From Sediminicola sp963974715 (GTDB lineage Bacteria > Bacteroidota > Bacteroidia > Flavobacteriales > Flavobacteriaceae), in NCBI GenBank assembly GCA_963974715.1, contig CAXBDK010000005.1:62001-126000 (forward strand): a DNA stretch of 64,000 nucleotides, in the 5' to 3' direction. Shown piece after piece: positions 53,013-62,217 of this stretch; positions within the stretch are counted from its first letter, which is position 1; every line of letters starts with the position of its first letter. A program made the translations under genes and the position numbers. The notes beneath the pieces were generated by a model. The model was not told the DNA's origin and did no database searches. It saw only the letters and a program-made list of their open reading frames with translations.

Positions 53013-53773
53013 ACATATTGGAGTTAAAGGACTTTTTGGATGCCAAGGTCGAACAATATGAACGTCCCGATTTTTTGGGAACGGACCCGCTACAGATACC
53101 CCATTTGTTCACCGTGAAAGGGGATATTGAGATAAGTGCTTTTTTGACCGCTACCATAGCCTGGGGAAATCGCAAGGGCATAATAGCCAATGCCCATAAA
53201 ATGATGTCCCTTATGGACAATTCGCCCTATGATTTTGTCATGAACCATGGGAAAGCGGACCTTCAACCTCTTAAGAATTTTGTACATAGGACCTTTAATG
53301 GGGAAGATCTCTGCTTTTTCATCACCGCATTACGGCATATCTACAAACATCATGGAGGCTTGGAGGGGGCATTCTCCATCCCTGGAGGTACAGATAGCTT
53401 ACAGTCGGGCATTTCCGATTTTAAAAGGCTATTTTTTAAGATTCCGCATCCCCCACGAACCCAGAAACATGTATCCGACCCTTTAAAGGGCTCCGCGGCC
53501 AAGCGCATCAATATGTTCCTAAGATGGATGGTTAGAAAGGAAAGTACGGGGGTCGACTTCGGACTTTGGAAAAATATTTCCCCCTCCCAACTCTCCTGTC
53601 CATTGGACGTTCATTCGGGAAACGTGGCCCGTAAGTTGGGCCTACTGGTAAGGAAACAGAACGATGCCAAGGCGCTTACCGAATTGGACAGCTTCCTTAG
53701 GACCTTAGATCCGGCAGATCCCGTAAAATATGATTTTGCCCTTTTCGGTCTCGGGGTCTTTGAAAAATTCTAG
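53009..53773 (+). CDS. TIGR02757 family protein
   Basis: 254 aa, soluble, helical. It carries the family's DFLGTDPLQIPH, FLTATIAWGNRKGII and PLDVHSGNVARKLGLL stretches; a conserved His/Asp near SCPLDVHSG may be functional. Widespread in Bacteroidota but of unknown function. Start overlaps the CPBP gene stop by 4 bp. Confidence 0.88.
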   Translation: MNILELKDFLDAKVEQYERPDFLGTDPLQIPHLFTVKGDIEISAFLTATIAWGNRKGIIANAHKMMSLMDNSPYDFVMNHGKADLQPLKNFVHRTFNGEDLCFFITALRHIYKHHGGLEGAFSIPGGTDSLQSGISDFKRLFFKIPHPPRTQKHVSDPLKGSAAKRINMFLRWMVRKESTGVDFGLWKNISPSQLSCPLDVHSGNVARKLGLLVRKQNDAKALTELDSFLRTLDPADPVKYDFALFGLGVFEKF

Positions 53774-53834
53774 TCGGAAAGAAGTACCCTTCTTTTTTAA
53801 TGTTTATTTTAGGTCCTTTAAACCAACTATCCTT

Positions 53835-55337
53835 ATGATCAAAAGCATCACGATTTCCATTTTGGGAATTTTTATGACAGGGGCAGGTTATCTTACCGCC
53901 CAGGAAAGGACCCTCCCGGCCGACACAACTGTAGTGACCCAACATAACGTCACCACCAATGGTGCTGCCTTTTCCTATACCGCCCAAACGGGAATGCAGC
54001 CCGTATGGGACGAGGAAGGTAAAGCCATTGCTTCCTTACATTATACCTATTACACCCGGAACAGCATAAAGAATAGGGAGGAAAGGCCACTGGTGATTTC
54101 CTTTAATGGGGGGCCGGGATCGGGATCTGTATGGATGCACTTGGCCTATACCGGTCCAAGGATCTTAAAGATCGATGACGAGGGCTATCCCGTACAGCCT
54201 TACGGGGTCAAGGAAAACCCCTACTCTATTTTGGACGTTGCCGATATTGTGTATGTAAACCCCGTAAATACCGGATATTCCAGGACCATCCCCCTCAGCG
54301 GCGAGGAGGTGGACCGTTCCAAATTTTTTGGGATAAAAGCGGATATAAAGTATTTGGCCGAGTGGCTGAATACGTTCGTTACCCGAAATAACCGCTGGTC
54401 CTCTCCCAAATATCTGATCGGGGAGAGTTATGGCGGTACCCGCGTGGCCGGTCTTGCACTGGAGCTACAGAACAGTCAGTGGATGTACCTTAACGGTGTG
54501 ATCATGGTTTCCCCGGCCGATTATAAGGTCATTACCGTAGGCGGTCCCGTATCGGACGCCATGAACCTGCCCTATTATACCGCTGCGGCCTGGTACCACA
54601 AAGTGCTGGATCCCGCTTTACAGCAAAAAGACCTGGTTGATATCCTCCCCGAATCCGAAAATTATACCGTAAATACCTTGATTCCCGCACTTGCAAAGGG
54701 AGGGTTCCTTCCAAAACAGGAAAAAGAGGCCATTGCACAAAAAATGGCCTACTATTCCGGTTTGCCGGCAAAGGACATTATGGACCATAACCTTGTGGTT
54801 CCAACGGATTATTTTTGGAAGGCCCTGCTAAAGGAAAAAGGCGGGTTTACGGTCGGCCGACTGGATTCACGTTATCTGGGCATCGATAGGCAATTGGCCG
54901 GGACCGGACCGGATTACAGTGCGGAACTCACCTCATGGCTGCATTCCTTTACGCCCGCGATCAATTATTATTTACAGGAAGAACTCAAGTTCAAGACCGA
55001 CGTCAAGTACAATATGTTCGGGCCCGTACACCCTTGGAACAATGAGGAAGATACCACAAGGGACGACCTAAGACAGGCCATGGCCCAAAATCCCTATTTA
55101 AAGGTTCTTTTCCAAGCGGGCTATTATGATGGGGCCACCACTTATTTCAACACCAAATACTCCATGTGGCAGATCGATCCCAGCGGGGTCATGAAAGATC
55201 GATTCCATTTTGTGGGATACAGAAGTGGCCATATGATGTACCTACGGAAACAAGATTTGGAAAAGGCAAATCAGGATATTCGCAGTTTTATCGAAAATTC
55301 ATTGTCCCGCGGGAAAGCGGCCAAATATGGGGACTAG
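53835..55337 (+). CDS. Secreted serine carboxypeptidase-like protein (S10)
   Basis: 500 aa from the ATG at 53835. A longer frame starting at 53730 would overlap the preceding gene and lack a signal peptide; here an export signal is evident (TISILGIFMTGAGYLTA). The alpha/beta hydrolase core shows SFNGGPGSGSVWMHLAYTGP, catalytic Ser in LIGESYGGTRVAGL, Asp in QAGYYDGATT and His in RSGHMMYL. Periplasmic or secreted peptidase. Ends at a strong terminator. Confidence 0.9.
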   Translation: MIKSITISILGIFMTGAGYLTAQERTLPADTTVVTQHNVTTNGAAFSYTAQTGMQPVWDEEGKAIASLHYTYYTRNSIKNREERPLVISFNGGPGSGSVWMHLAYTGPRILKIDDEGYPVQPYGVKENPYSILDVADIVYVNPVNTGYSRTIPLSGEEVDRSKFFGIKADIKYLAEWLNTFVTRNNRWSSPKYLIGESYGGTRVAGLALELQNSQWMYLNGVIMVSPADYKVITVGGPVSDAMNLPYYTAAAWYHKVLDPALQQKDLVDILPESENYTVNTLIPALAKGGFLPKQEKEAIAQKMAYYSGLPAKDIMDHNLVVPTDYFWKALLKEKGGFTVGRLDSRYLGIDRQLAGTGPDYSAELTSWLHSFTPAINYYLQEELKFKTDVKYNMFGPVHPWNNEEDTTRDDLRQAMAQNPYLKVLFQAGYYDGATTYFNTKYSMWQIDPSGVMKDRFHFVGYRSGHMMYLRKQDLEKANQDIRSFIENSLSRGKAAKYGD

Positions 55338-55357
55338 GTCCATATGAACGGTATCAA

Positions 55358-55391
55358 AAAGGAATTTCCATAATCGGAAATTCCTTTTTTG
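55358..55391 (+). terminator. Intrinsic terminator after the S10 peptidase gene
   Basis: AAGGAATTTCC (55359-55369) pairs with GGAAATTCCTT (55376-55386) and is followed by TTTTT. It ends the block begun by the ABC ATPase. Confidence 0.88.
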
Positions 55392-55605
55392 TTGGAAATA
55401 TTTGCGGGTTTTGGGGGATACAATCTTGATTTTCCCGCAGTATGACCGCCAACCCTAGTAACGTAGATAAAAATGAAAATAATATAATAATATCCATTGT
55501 GCATTTTAATTGTAATTGGTCACTTCAGTATCAGGAACTGGGATTCCAGTCCAAAAATGGTTCTCGCTAAAAAATCCTCTGGAATTTCACCCGAACGGAC
55601 GGTTT

Positions 55606-56007
55606 TTAACGTACCCCTACGACCGGGGCACCCCCCCCTAGCATGTGGTATGCCCCATTTACTTCCTCATAAAACGTACCCCAAGAAACCGATACACCTG
55701 CCCTTGCCATAGGCTCTTCCTTGACTTGGTCAAACACGCCCACCATTTCGTAATGGATCCCTCTGCCCCTTATACCAACAAATAAGGCCTTAGCGCTCCC
55801 ATGGATACCGACTTTACCTCGGCACAATGGCCAAACTCCCGGCCATTTTCCCGTATGCTGCCCATTTCGGGCCCGGTCTTGATATCCTTGCCTTTAAAGA
55901 CCTCTCCGACCGGCTTGGGAGGATGACTCCCCGGCCACATAAAGATCGATCTCTCCCAATGTGCCCGTAATGATGAACGGACTTTGGTAAGTGCCATAAT
56001 GTGCCAT
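55606..56007 (-). pseudogene. Decayed copy of a ~200-aa flavobacterial protein
   Basis: Three overlapping reading frames on the minus strand connect into one protein-like sequence. Frame 1 starts at ATG 56007 (MAHYGTYQSPFIITGTLGE) and stops after 37 codons. Frame 2 continues with GEVFKGKDIKTGPEMGSIRE and RENGREFGH to a TAA after ALRPYLLV. Frame 3 then reads GRGIHYEMVGVFDQVKEEPM. This order matches a family of Bacteroidota proteins of about 200 aa with TGTIxxLxFYK and RTRENxxEFG motifs, whose function is unknown. At least two frameshifts and missing C-terminus: a pseudogene. Confidence 0.6.
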
Positions 56008-56055
56008 TTTAAGTTATTACCAAAGCGCCGGAAAAATAGAAATATCTCTATACTT

Positions 56056-56165
56056 ATGCCGTACCTATGCCATACCTATACCGTATGTATGCCGAATGTA
56101 TGCCGTATGTATGCCGTACCTATACCGTATCTATATCGTATATATAATGTATCTATAATGGGTAC
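56056..56165. repeat. 11-bp tandem repeat, about nine copies
   Basis: Consensus ATGCCGTACCT/ATACCGTATGT: units start at 56056, 56067, 56078, 56089, 56100, 56111, 56122, 56133 and 56144, with a diverged tenth at 56155. The period is exactly 11 bp, close to one helical turn, and the last three units drift towards an AT-only sequence. No ORF uses it. Confidence 0.85.
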
Positions 56166-56193
56166 ATAGCGTATCCACTACGCATAAAAGCGC

Positions 56194-56469
56194 TCAAAAA
56201 TACATATGAAAGTCCCCCAAAAGGAAGTGGTGATCGCACGGGTACGCTATTGTAATGGCATCGCCCCATACGGGAGCATAGGTCCTTGGGAAACTTGCCA
56301 AAAAGGTCACTTTCACTGTCGGTTCCAAGATGTTCGGCAATGGGGCCCATGGCCATAACCTCCGTGTCGACCAAACGGGCCTACGCCCTTGATAGGGCAA
56401 CAGGTTTTCCTTCGGTATTTGTTCGCGTACTTTCAATATTTTCTCGTAATTTGCTTTGAAGCTGTGCAT
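56194..56469 (-). pseudogene. Possible decayed ORF with a frameshift
   Basis: ATG at 56469 opens a frame starting HSFKANYEKILKVREQIPKE and NLLPYQG. After this the protein-like sequence moves to the frame used by 56153-56374 (EVMAMGPIAEHLGTDSESDL, FGKFPKDLCSRMGR). Read through with one shift, about 90 residues. Could also be random; family not recognised. Confidence 0.3.
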
Positions 56470-56704
56470 GATAAATTAATTTATGGACACCTCGATTTAA
56501 TGCTATCCCGCAGTTTGCACAACTTTTATACCCTAGATTAAAATGTACAATGGGCAGAATAATATGAAATTACATATGCCGATCTATTGTCCTAGTTTAG
56601 TGTCGGGGATTAATCATATACTTTCAAATTGTTTCGTTTTAATTTCATTTTACTTTTTTTTGTCGCCAAATTATTTTAATATTGGTAAAATTTAATTTTA
56701 GATC

Positions 56705-58273
56705 GTGAATTTATTCAATAGGGAATCCCTCATAAAAAAATTATCCACCGTTCAAAATTGGGACGTGATCATCATCGGAGGTGGGGCCACTGGATTGGGC
56801 ATTGCCCTGGACAGTGCCACAAGGGGATATAGCACCCTTTTGCTGGAGCAGGTCGATTATGCCAAGGGAACCTCCAGCAGAAGCACCAAATTGGTACATG
56901 GGGGCGTTCGCTATTTGGCACAGGGAAATATCGGACTGGTAAGGGAAGCCCTTTATGAACGCGGGCTATTGGTAAAAAATGCCCCCCATTTGGTCCAAAA
57001 CCAATCGTTCATCATCCCAAATTATAATTGGTGGGACGGAATCTTTTATACCACTGGACTTAAAATATACGACCTGCTGGCCGGCAGGTTGAGCCTGGGA
57101 AAATCGGTGCATATTGGACAAAGGCAGACCATTTCCAGATTGGAAACGCTTCGGACAGAGGGATTACGGGGCGGGGTGGTCTATCAGGACGGACAGTTCG
57201 ATGATTCCCGCCTTGCCATCAACCTGGCCCAGACAAGTATCGAAAAAGGGGCCGTTCTTCTTAACCATTTTAAGGTAGAGAACCTTACAAAGAATGCCTC
57301 CGGTACCATAAACGGGGTAACGGCCATTGATATGGAGACCGGCATTTCCCATACATTATATGCAAAGGCCGTTATCAATGCCACGGGAGTGTTTACGGAT
57401 GAAATCCTTAAAATGGACAATAGGCACGCCAAAAATATGGTGCGGCCAAGTCAAGGCATCCATTTGGTGCTAGATCGCTCCTTCCTTCCCGGCAGCGATG
57501 CCATAATGATACCCAAGACCAATGACGGCAGGGTGCTGTTCTTGGTACCTTGGCACGATAGGGTCGTAGTTGGTACAACGGATACCGTTTTGGAAAGTCA
57601 TAGCCTGGAACCCAAGCCACTTAAAGAGGAGGTGGATTTTATCCTCTCCACCGCCAATTCCTATTTGTGCAAGAAGGTGACCGCCCAGGATGTACTCAGT
57701 ATTTTTGCAGGATTAAGGCCTCTGGCCGCCCCCCAGGACAATTCGGAGAAAACCAAGGAAATCTCCAGAAGCCATAAGATAATCGTTTCTGGATCCGGAC
57801 TGGTGACCATTACCGGGGGCAAGTGGACCACCTATAGGAGAATGGCGCAGGATACGGTAGACAGGGCGATCGCTCTTGGGAAGTTGCCTAAAAAACCCTG
57901 TAAGACCGCCCATCTTCCCGTTCATGGGGCAACCACTACCGCAGATAGGGCCAGCCATCTGTATATTTATGGCAGTGATCGGGAAAAACTGGAAGAACTA
58001 GTAAACAAAAATCCTATATGGGGCGAAAAGTTGCATCCCAATTTGGATTTTTTAAAAGTGGAAATAGTATGGGCCGTCCGCAATGAGATGGCCAGGACGG
58101 TAGAGGACGTGCTGGCACGAAGGGTACGGGCCTTGTTCATGGATGCCAGGGCAGCCATTGCCATTGCCCCCACAGTTGCGGAAATTATGGCTGCCGAACT
58201 GGGAAGGGACCGGTCTTGGCAGGATGACCAACTTGTTGAATTTACCAAAATGGCCCAAAATTACATTTTGTAA
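56705..58273 (+). CDS. glpD: Glycerol-3-phosphate dehydrogenase (FAD-dependent)
   Basis: Oxidises glycerol 3-phosphate to DHAP and feeds electrons to the quinone pool at the membrane. 522 aa from a GTG start; no ATG is near. FAD motif VIIIGGGATGLGIALDSATRG (near 21-40), then RSTKLVHGGVRYLAQG and GGKWTTYRRMAQDTVD. The C-terminal cap extends to the end. First gene of a glycerol set; glpK follows 72 bp later. Confidence 0.95.
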   Translation: MNLFNRESLIKKLSTVQNWDVIIIGGGATGLGIALDSATRGYSTLLLEQVDYAKGTSSRSTKLVHGGVRYLAQGNIGLVREALYERGLLVKNAPHLVQNQSFIIPNYNWWDGIFYTTGLKIYDLLAGRLSLGKSVHIGQRQTISRLETLRTEGLRGGVVYQDGQFDDSRLAINLAQTSIEKGAVLLNHFKVENLTKNASGTINGVTAIDMETGISHTLYAKAVINATGVFTDEILKMDNRHAKNMVRPSQGIHLVLDRSFLPGSDAIMIPKTNDGRVLFLVPWHDRVVVGTTDTVLESHSLEPKPLKEEVDFILSTANSYLCKKVTAQDVLSIFAGLRPLAAPQDNSEKTKEISRSHKIIVSGSGLVTITGGKWTTYRRMAQDTVDRAIALGKLPKKPCKTAHLPVHGATTTADRASHLYIYGSDREKLEELVNKNPIWGEKLHPNLDFLKVEIVWAVRNEMARTVEDVLARRVRALFMDARAAIAIAPTVAEIMAAELGRDRSWQDDQLVEFTKMAQNYIL

Positions 58274-58345
58274 CGGATGGATAATAGACTTTAAAAAAAC
58301 AACAATAGCGGACTCGAAACCGTTATTACTTAACTTTCAATATGT

Positions 58346-59836
58346 ATGGAGAAGTTTATACTGGCCCTAGATCAGGGCACTACAAGTTCGCGTGCGATCC
58401 TTTTTGACAAAAAGGGGAGTATAGTGTCCACCGCACAAAAGGAATTCAAACAGTACTTTCCCCAACCGGGATGGGTGGAACACAATCCTGCGGAAATTTG
58501 GTCCACCCAGGCCGGAATGGCGGCCGAGGCCATTGCACAGCACGGTATAGATAGTTCGGAAATTGCAGCGATCGGCATCACCAACCAACGGGAGACCGTG
58601 GTGGTCTGGGACCGTAAAACGGGCATACCTGTTTACAATGCCATCGTTTGGCAGGACAAACGAACATCCACATATTGCGACGAACTAAAAAAACAGGGAA
58701 AGGAGGACCTTATCAGGGAAAGGACGGGATTGGTGATCGATTCCTATTTTTCGGCCACCAAGGTAAAATGGATATTGGACAATGTGGAAGGGGTACGCCA
58801 AAGGGCAGAGGCCGGCGATCTGGTCATGGGGACCATCGACACTTGGCTTATATGGAAAATGAGCAGCGGCAAATTGCATATTACGGATGTGACCAATGCT
58901 TCCAGGACCATGCTCTTTAATATCCACACGCTTAGCTGGGACCCGGAATTGCTCGACCTATTTACGGTTCCGGAAAGTATGCTGCCGGAAGTAAAGGAAT
59001 CCAGCGAGGTCTACGGACATACCAATCCCAATTTGTTCGCCCATAAAATACCCATCTCGGGCATTGCGGGAGATCAGCAGGCCGCCCTTTTTGGCCAAAT
59101 GTGCACCAAACCGGGGATGGTAAAAAACACCTATGGTACCGGCTGTTTCATGTTGATGAACATAGGGGAAAAACCCATTACCTCCAAAAACAATCTTCTG
59201 ACAACGGTCGCCTGGAAGATCAACGGGAAGACCGAGTATGCGCTGGAAGGAAGTATTTTTATTGCTGGGGCGGTGGTACAATGGTTACGCGACAGCCTAA
59301 AGATCATTAAGACCTCCGCAGATGTTGAAAAACTGGCGAGTTCGGTAAACAGTTCCGAGGGAGTCTGCTTTGTGCCCGCCTTTGCGGGATTGGGGGCGCC
59401 ATTTTGGAACCAACGGGCACAGGGCACCATCTTTGGGATAACAAGGGGCACCACAGATGCCCACATTGCACGTGCGGCCCTTGAGTCCATAGCCTATCAG
59501 ACCATGGACGTACTAAAGGCGATGGAAGCCGACTCGGGAATATCCATTAAGGAATTAAGGGTGGATGGCGGCGCCACCATCAACAATACCCTGATGCAGT
59601 TCCAGTCGGATGTACTGAACACCACTACCGTCCGACCCAAGGTAGTGGAAACAACGGTGATGGGTGCGGCCTATTTGGCCGGATTGGCCGTTGGCTTCTG
59701 GGACGATCTTGAAGAAATACAAAAGATATGGAAGGTCGACCTGCACTTTAAGCCCACCTCAAGCAGAAAGGAAATCCAACAGGGCATCGATGATTGGCAC
59801 AAAGCCATAGACGCGGTACAGTTCTGGTCAAAGTAA
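58346..59836 (+). CDS. glpK: Glycerol kinase
   Basis: FGGY family kinase phosphorylating glycerol. 496 aa, standard length. ALDQGTTSSRAILFD (phosphate 1), WVEHNPAEIW, ITNQRETVVVWD, IVWQDKRTS and GIAGDQQAALFGQ are intact, with the catalytic Asp in GVTNA-like LRVDGGATINN region of the second half. FBP-type feedback cannot be judged from sequence. 125 bp before glpF. Confidence 0.96.
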   Translation: MEKFILALDQGTTSSRAILFDKKGSIVSTAQKEFKQYFPQPGWVEHNPAEIWSTQAGMAAEAIAQHGIDSSEIAAIGITNQRETVVVWDRKTGIPVYNAIVWQDKRTSTYCDELKKQGKEDLIRERTGLVIDSYFSATKVKWILDNVEGVRQRAEAGDLVMGTIDTWLIWKMSSGKLHITDVTNASRTMLFNIHTLSWDPELLDLFTVPESMLPEVKESSEVYGHTNPNLFAHKIPISGIAGDQQAALFGQMCTKPGMVKNTYGTGCFMLMNIGEKPITSKNNLLTTVAWKINGKTEYALEGSIFIAGAVVQWLRDSLKIIKTSADVEKLASSVNSSEGVCFVPAFAGLGAPFWNQRAQGTIFGITRGTTDAHIARAALESIAYQTMDVLKAMEADSGISIKELRVDGGATINNTLMQFQSDVLNTTTVRPKVVETTVMGAAYLAGLAVGFWDDLEEIQKIWKVDLHFKPTSSRKEIQQGIDDWHKAIDAVQFWSK

Positions 59837-59927
59837 ACTACCTCAGGGGAAGTCCAAGAGGCATTAAATGGAAATAAATTTCAATTTCGAGGCAAGCCCA
59901 GGAGCATTTTAAACCTTGATTATCAAT

Positions 59928-59940
59928 CCCACTTAGTGGG
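59928..59940. repeat. CCCACTTAGTGGG palindrome upstream of glpF
   Basis: 13-bp palindrome with 5-bp arms, differing by one base per arm from CTCACTTGGTGAG at 51718, and preceded by GATTATC as there. It lies 21 bp before the glpF start. Confidence 0.6.
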
Positions 59941-59961
59941 TAAAATCCTAATAATAGCGTT

Positions 59962-60699
59962 ATGTCAGCATTTATAGCAGAATTGATAGGGACCGCACTT
60001 CTTATTTTGTTGGGGGGCGGTGTGGTGGCCAATGTGGTGCTCAACAAGACCATCGGAAACGGCAGCGGCTGGATCGTGATTACGACCGGGTGGGCCATGG
60101 CCGTTTATATCGGGGTAGTTGTGAGCGCCCCGTACAGCGGAGCCCATTTAAATCCCGCCGTAACGGTCGGCCTGGCGATTGCCGGTAAATTTTCTTGGGA
60201 AATGCTGCCTGCCTATATCTTGGCACAGTTTCTGGGGGCCATGATCGGTTCCTTTCTGGTATGGGCAATTTATAGACAACACTTTGCCATCACGGAAGAC
60301 GGCGATACCAAAAAGGCCGTTTTCTGCACCGCACCGGCCATTAGGGCCACTTTTTCAAATTTGCTCTCGGAAGCAATGGGAACATTTGTGCTGATCTTTG
60401 TGGTCCTTTATTTTACCGATGCCACGATCTCGGGGACCGAAACAGTGGTAGGACTTGGTTCCTTGGGAGCAATACCGGTCGCTTTTTTGGTATGGGCCAT
60501 CGGCCTTTCCCTTGGTGGTACGACCGGATACGCCATAAACCCTGCAAGGGATCTTGGTCCTAGGATCGTTCATGCCCTCCTTCCCTTGAAAAATAAGGCC
60601 AACAGCGATTGGGGATACGCTTGGATCCCCGTATTGGGACCCTCGTTGGGCGCCTCCATGGCCGCCTTATTGTTCCTTTGGCTAGAACATTCTTTCTGA
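59962..60699 (+). CDS. glpF: Glycerol facilitator (MIP family)
   Basis: 245-aa channel with six membrane helices and two NPA boxes, SGAHLNPAVTVG (near 62) and YAINPARDLGPR (near 200). The Asp after the second NPAR is the mark of aquaglyceroporins, so it should pass glycerol rather than water only. With glpD and glpK it gives uptake, phosphorylation and oxidation of glycerol. Confidence 0.95.
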   Translation: MSAFIAELIGTALLILLGGGVVANVVLNKTIGNGSGWIVITTGWAMAVYIGVVVSAPYSGAHLNPAVTVGLAIAGKFSWEMLPAYILAQFLGAMIGSFLVWAIYRQHFAITEDGDTKKAVFCTAPAIRATFSNLLSEAMGTFVLIFVVLYFTDATISGTETVVGLGSLGAIPVAFLVWAIGLSLGGTTGYAINPARDLGPRIVHALLPLKNKANSDWGYAWIPVLGPSLGASMAALLFLWLEHSF

Positions 60700-60798
60700 A
60701 CAAATGACAACGAAAAGATCACCGTTACCATATTTTTTTTGTTGGGATCATAATGGTCGTTAAATGTTGTTGCCCTATTATAACTGCTATCTATTTGG

Positions 60799-60806
60799 TA
60801 CTTTTG
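60799..60806 (+). promoter_or_regulatory. Candidate -7 box for the mechanosensitive channel gene
   Basis: TACTTTTG fits TAnnTTTG. With transcript start about six bases downstream it falls right at the ATG of 60812, so the message would be nearly leaderless, and the ATG at 60764 would be upstream of the transcript. Confidence 0.4.
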
Positions 60807-60811
60807 TATCC

Positions 60812-62134
60812 ATGGAACTAATACAAAAGGAAGCGACGGTTGAGGAGACCGTGCATTGGCTTTACGATTATTTGATCTCCGCGGGCGTCACCCCTATGGC
60901 GGCCAAATTGCTCAATATGCTGGCTTTGCTCCTTGCTATGTTTGTGCTCATCGGATTAGTGGATTTTGTGATCCGAAAAATATTGATCCAAATTTTCAGT
61001 CGCTTTGCGGAAAGGAGCAAGACCAAATTTGACGATCTTCTCGTCCTTCATAAAGCGCCCAGGAACGTGGCACATATTGTTCCGTTGCTTTTGGCATTGG
61101 AACTCTTGCCCCTTGTCCTTATCGATTTTCCTTATATTGAACAATTGGCACAAAAGGGATTGATGATCTTTAGCATACTGCTGGCACTTTGGATAGTGAG
61201 AAGCCTTTTAAATACGATCAAAAGCTATTTTAAGACCCTTCCCCACTTACGTGATAAACCGATCGATAGTTATGTGCAGGTCTTTATGATCTTCGCATGG
61301 GTCGTTGGACTTACCTCGGCCTTGGCCATTATGACCGGTTTTCCCTTCCTGCATTTCATTACCACCTTAGGAGCGGCCTCGGCGGTAATATTGCTCATCT
61401 TCAAGGATACGATATTGGGCTTCGTGGCCAGTATCCAAGTATCCATAAACGATATGGTACGCATTGGCGATTGGGTCACGTTCGAAAAATATGGGGCAGA
61501 TGGGGATGTGGTGGAAATCAATCTGGCCACGGTAAAGGTGCTCAATTTTGATAAGACCACTACCACCATACCTACCTATGCCCTTATCTCGGACTCCTTT
61601 AAGAACTGGAGGAGTATGACACAATCGGATGGACGAAGGATCAAAAGGGCCCTTATCATAAAACAGAACAGCATCAAGTTCCTATCGCCGGAAGATGTGG
61701 CCCGCCTTACCAAAATTCAGTTGATCAAGGCATACCTTGAGAAAAGGCAGAGCGATATCAACGCTTATAACAGTTCCAACAATATTGATAAGGAAATTGC
61801 CATCAACGGCAGAAACCTAACCAATATTGGGGCCTTTAGAAAGTATGCGGAAAGTTATGTGTCCAACCATTCGGCGATCAATAAGAACATGATCATTATG
61901 GTGAGGCACCTCGCTCCCACCCCACAGGGGCTCCCCTTGGAAATTTATGCTTTCAGCAGCGATAAGCGCTGGGAAAACTACGAATACATCATGGCGGATA
62001 TCTTCGACCATCTGCTGGCTGCGGTATCTTTTTTTGATTTGGAGCTCTTTGAACTTCCCGATAATTCCATGCTTCAAAAATCATACGCCCCTCACAACGG
62101 ACAAGATTCCCATCTTGATGTTAAAGCCCTTTAA
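60812..62134 (+). CDS. Mechanosensitive ion channel, YbdG/MscS type
   Basis: 440 aa. Three or more membrane segments in the first half (about 35-55, 95-115, 125-145, 170-200), then the MscS pore helix and beta domain: VQVFMIFAWVVGLTSALAIM, ILLIFKDTILGFVASIQVSI, NDMVRIGDWVTFEKYGADGD and VKVLNFDKTTTTIPTYALIS. Closer to E. coli YbdG than to MscS by length and order. I start at 60812 because of the promoter-like box just upstream; the ATG at 60764 adds 16 residues. Confidence 0.88.
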   Translation: MELIQKEATVEETVHWLYDYLISAGVTPMAAKLLNMLALLLAMFVLIGLVDFVIRKILIQIFSRFAERSKTKFDDLLVLHKAPRNVAHIVPLLLALELLPLVLIDFPYIEQLAQKGLMIFSILLALWIVRSLLNTIKSYFKTLPHLRDKPIDSYVQVFMIFAWVVGLTSALAIMTGFPFLHFITTLGAASAVILLIFKDTILGFVASIQVSINDMVRIGDWVTFEKYGADGDVVEINLATVKVLNFDKTTTTIPTYALISDSFKNWRSMTQSDGRRIKRALIIKQNSIKFLSPEDVARLTKIQLIKAYLEKRQSDINAYNSSNNIDKEIAINGRNLTNIGAFRKYAESYVSNHSAINKNMIIMVRHLAPTPQGLPLEIYAFSSDKRWENYEYIMADIFDHLLAAVSFFDLELFELPDNSMLQKSYAPHNGQDSHLDVKAL

Positions 62135-62217
62135 TCTAAAGGTCCCATCCATTATCTTTACCCTTTAAACCCAAAGCGGGCGCCTTCTGGGAGACCGCTG
62201 GTCAAATTATGGATTAA

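Larger units (their letters stand above)
55392..56704. other. Gene-poor region with decayed genes and an 11-bp tandem repeat
   Basis: 1.3 kb with no intact gene. In order: about 200 bp without features, a frameshifted pseudogene (55606-56007, minus), an 11-bp tandem repeat (56056-56165), a second possibly decayed ORF (56194-56469, minus), then AT-rich DNA leading to glpD. Confidence 0.6.

Noticed and set aside
53730..53834. Extended start for the S10 peptidase
   Set aside because: The extension overlaps the TIGR02757 gene and would put a soluble 35-residue segment before the signal peptide; the ATG at 53835 gives a normal export signal.
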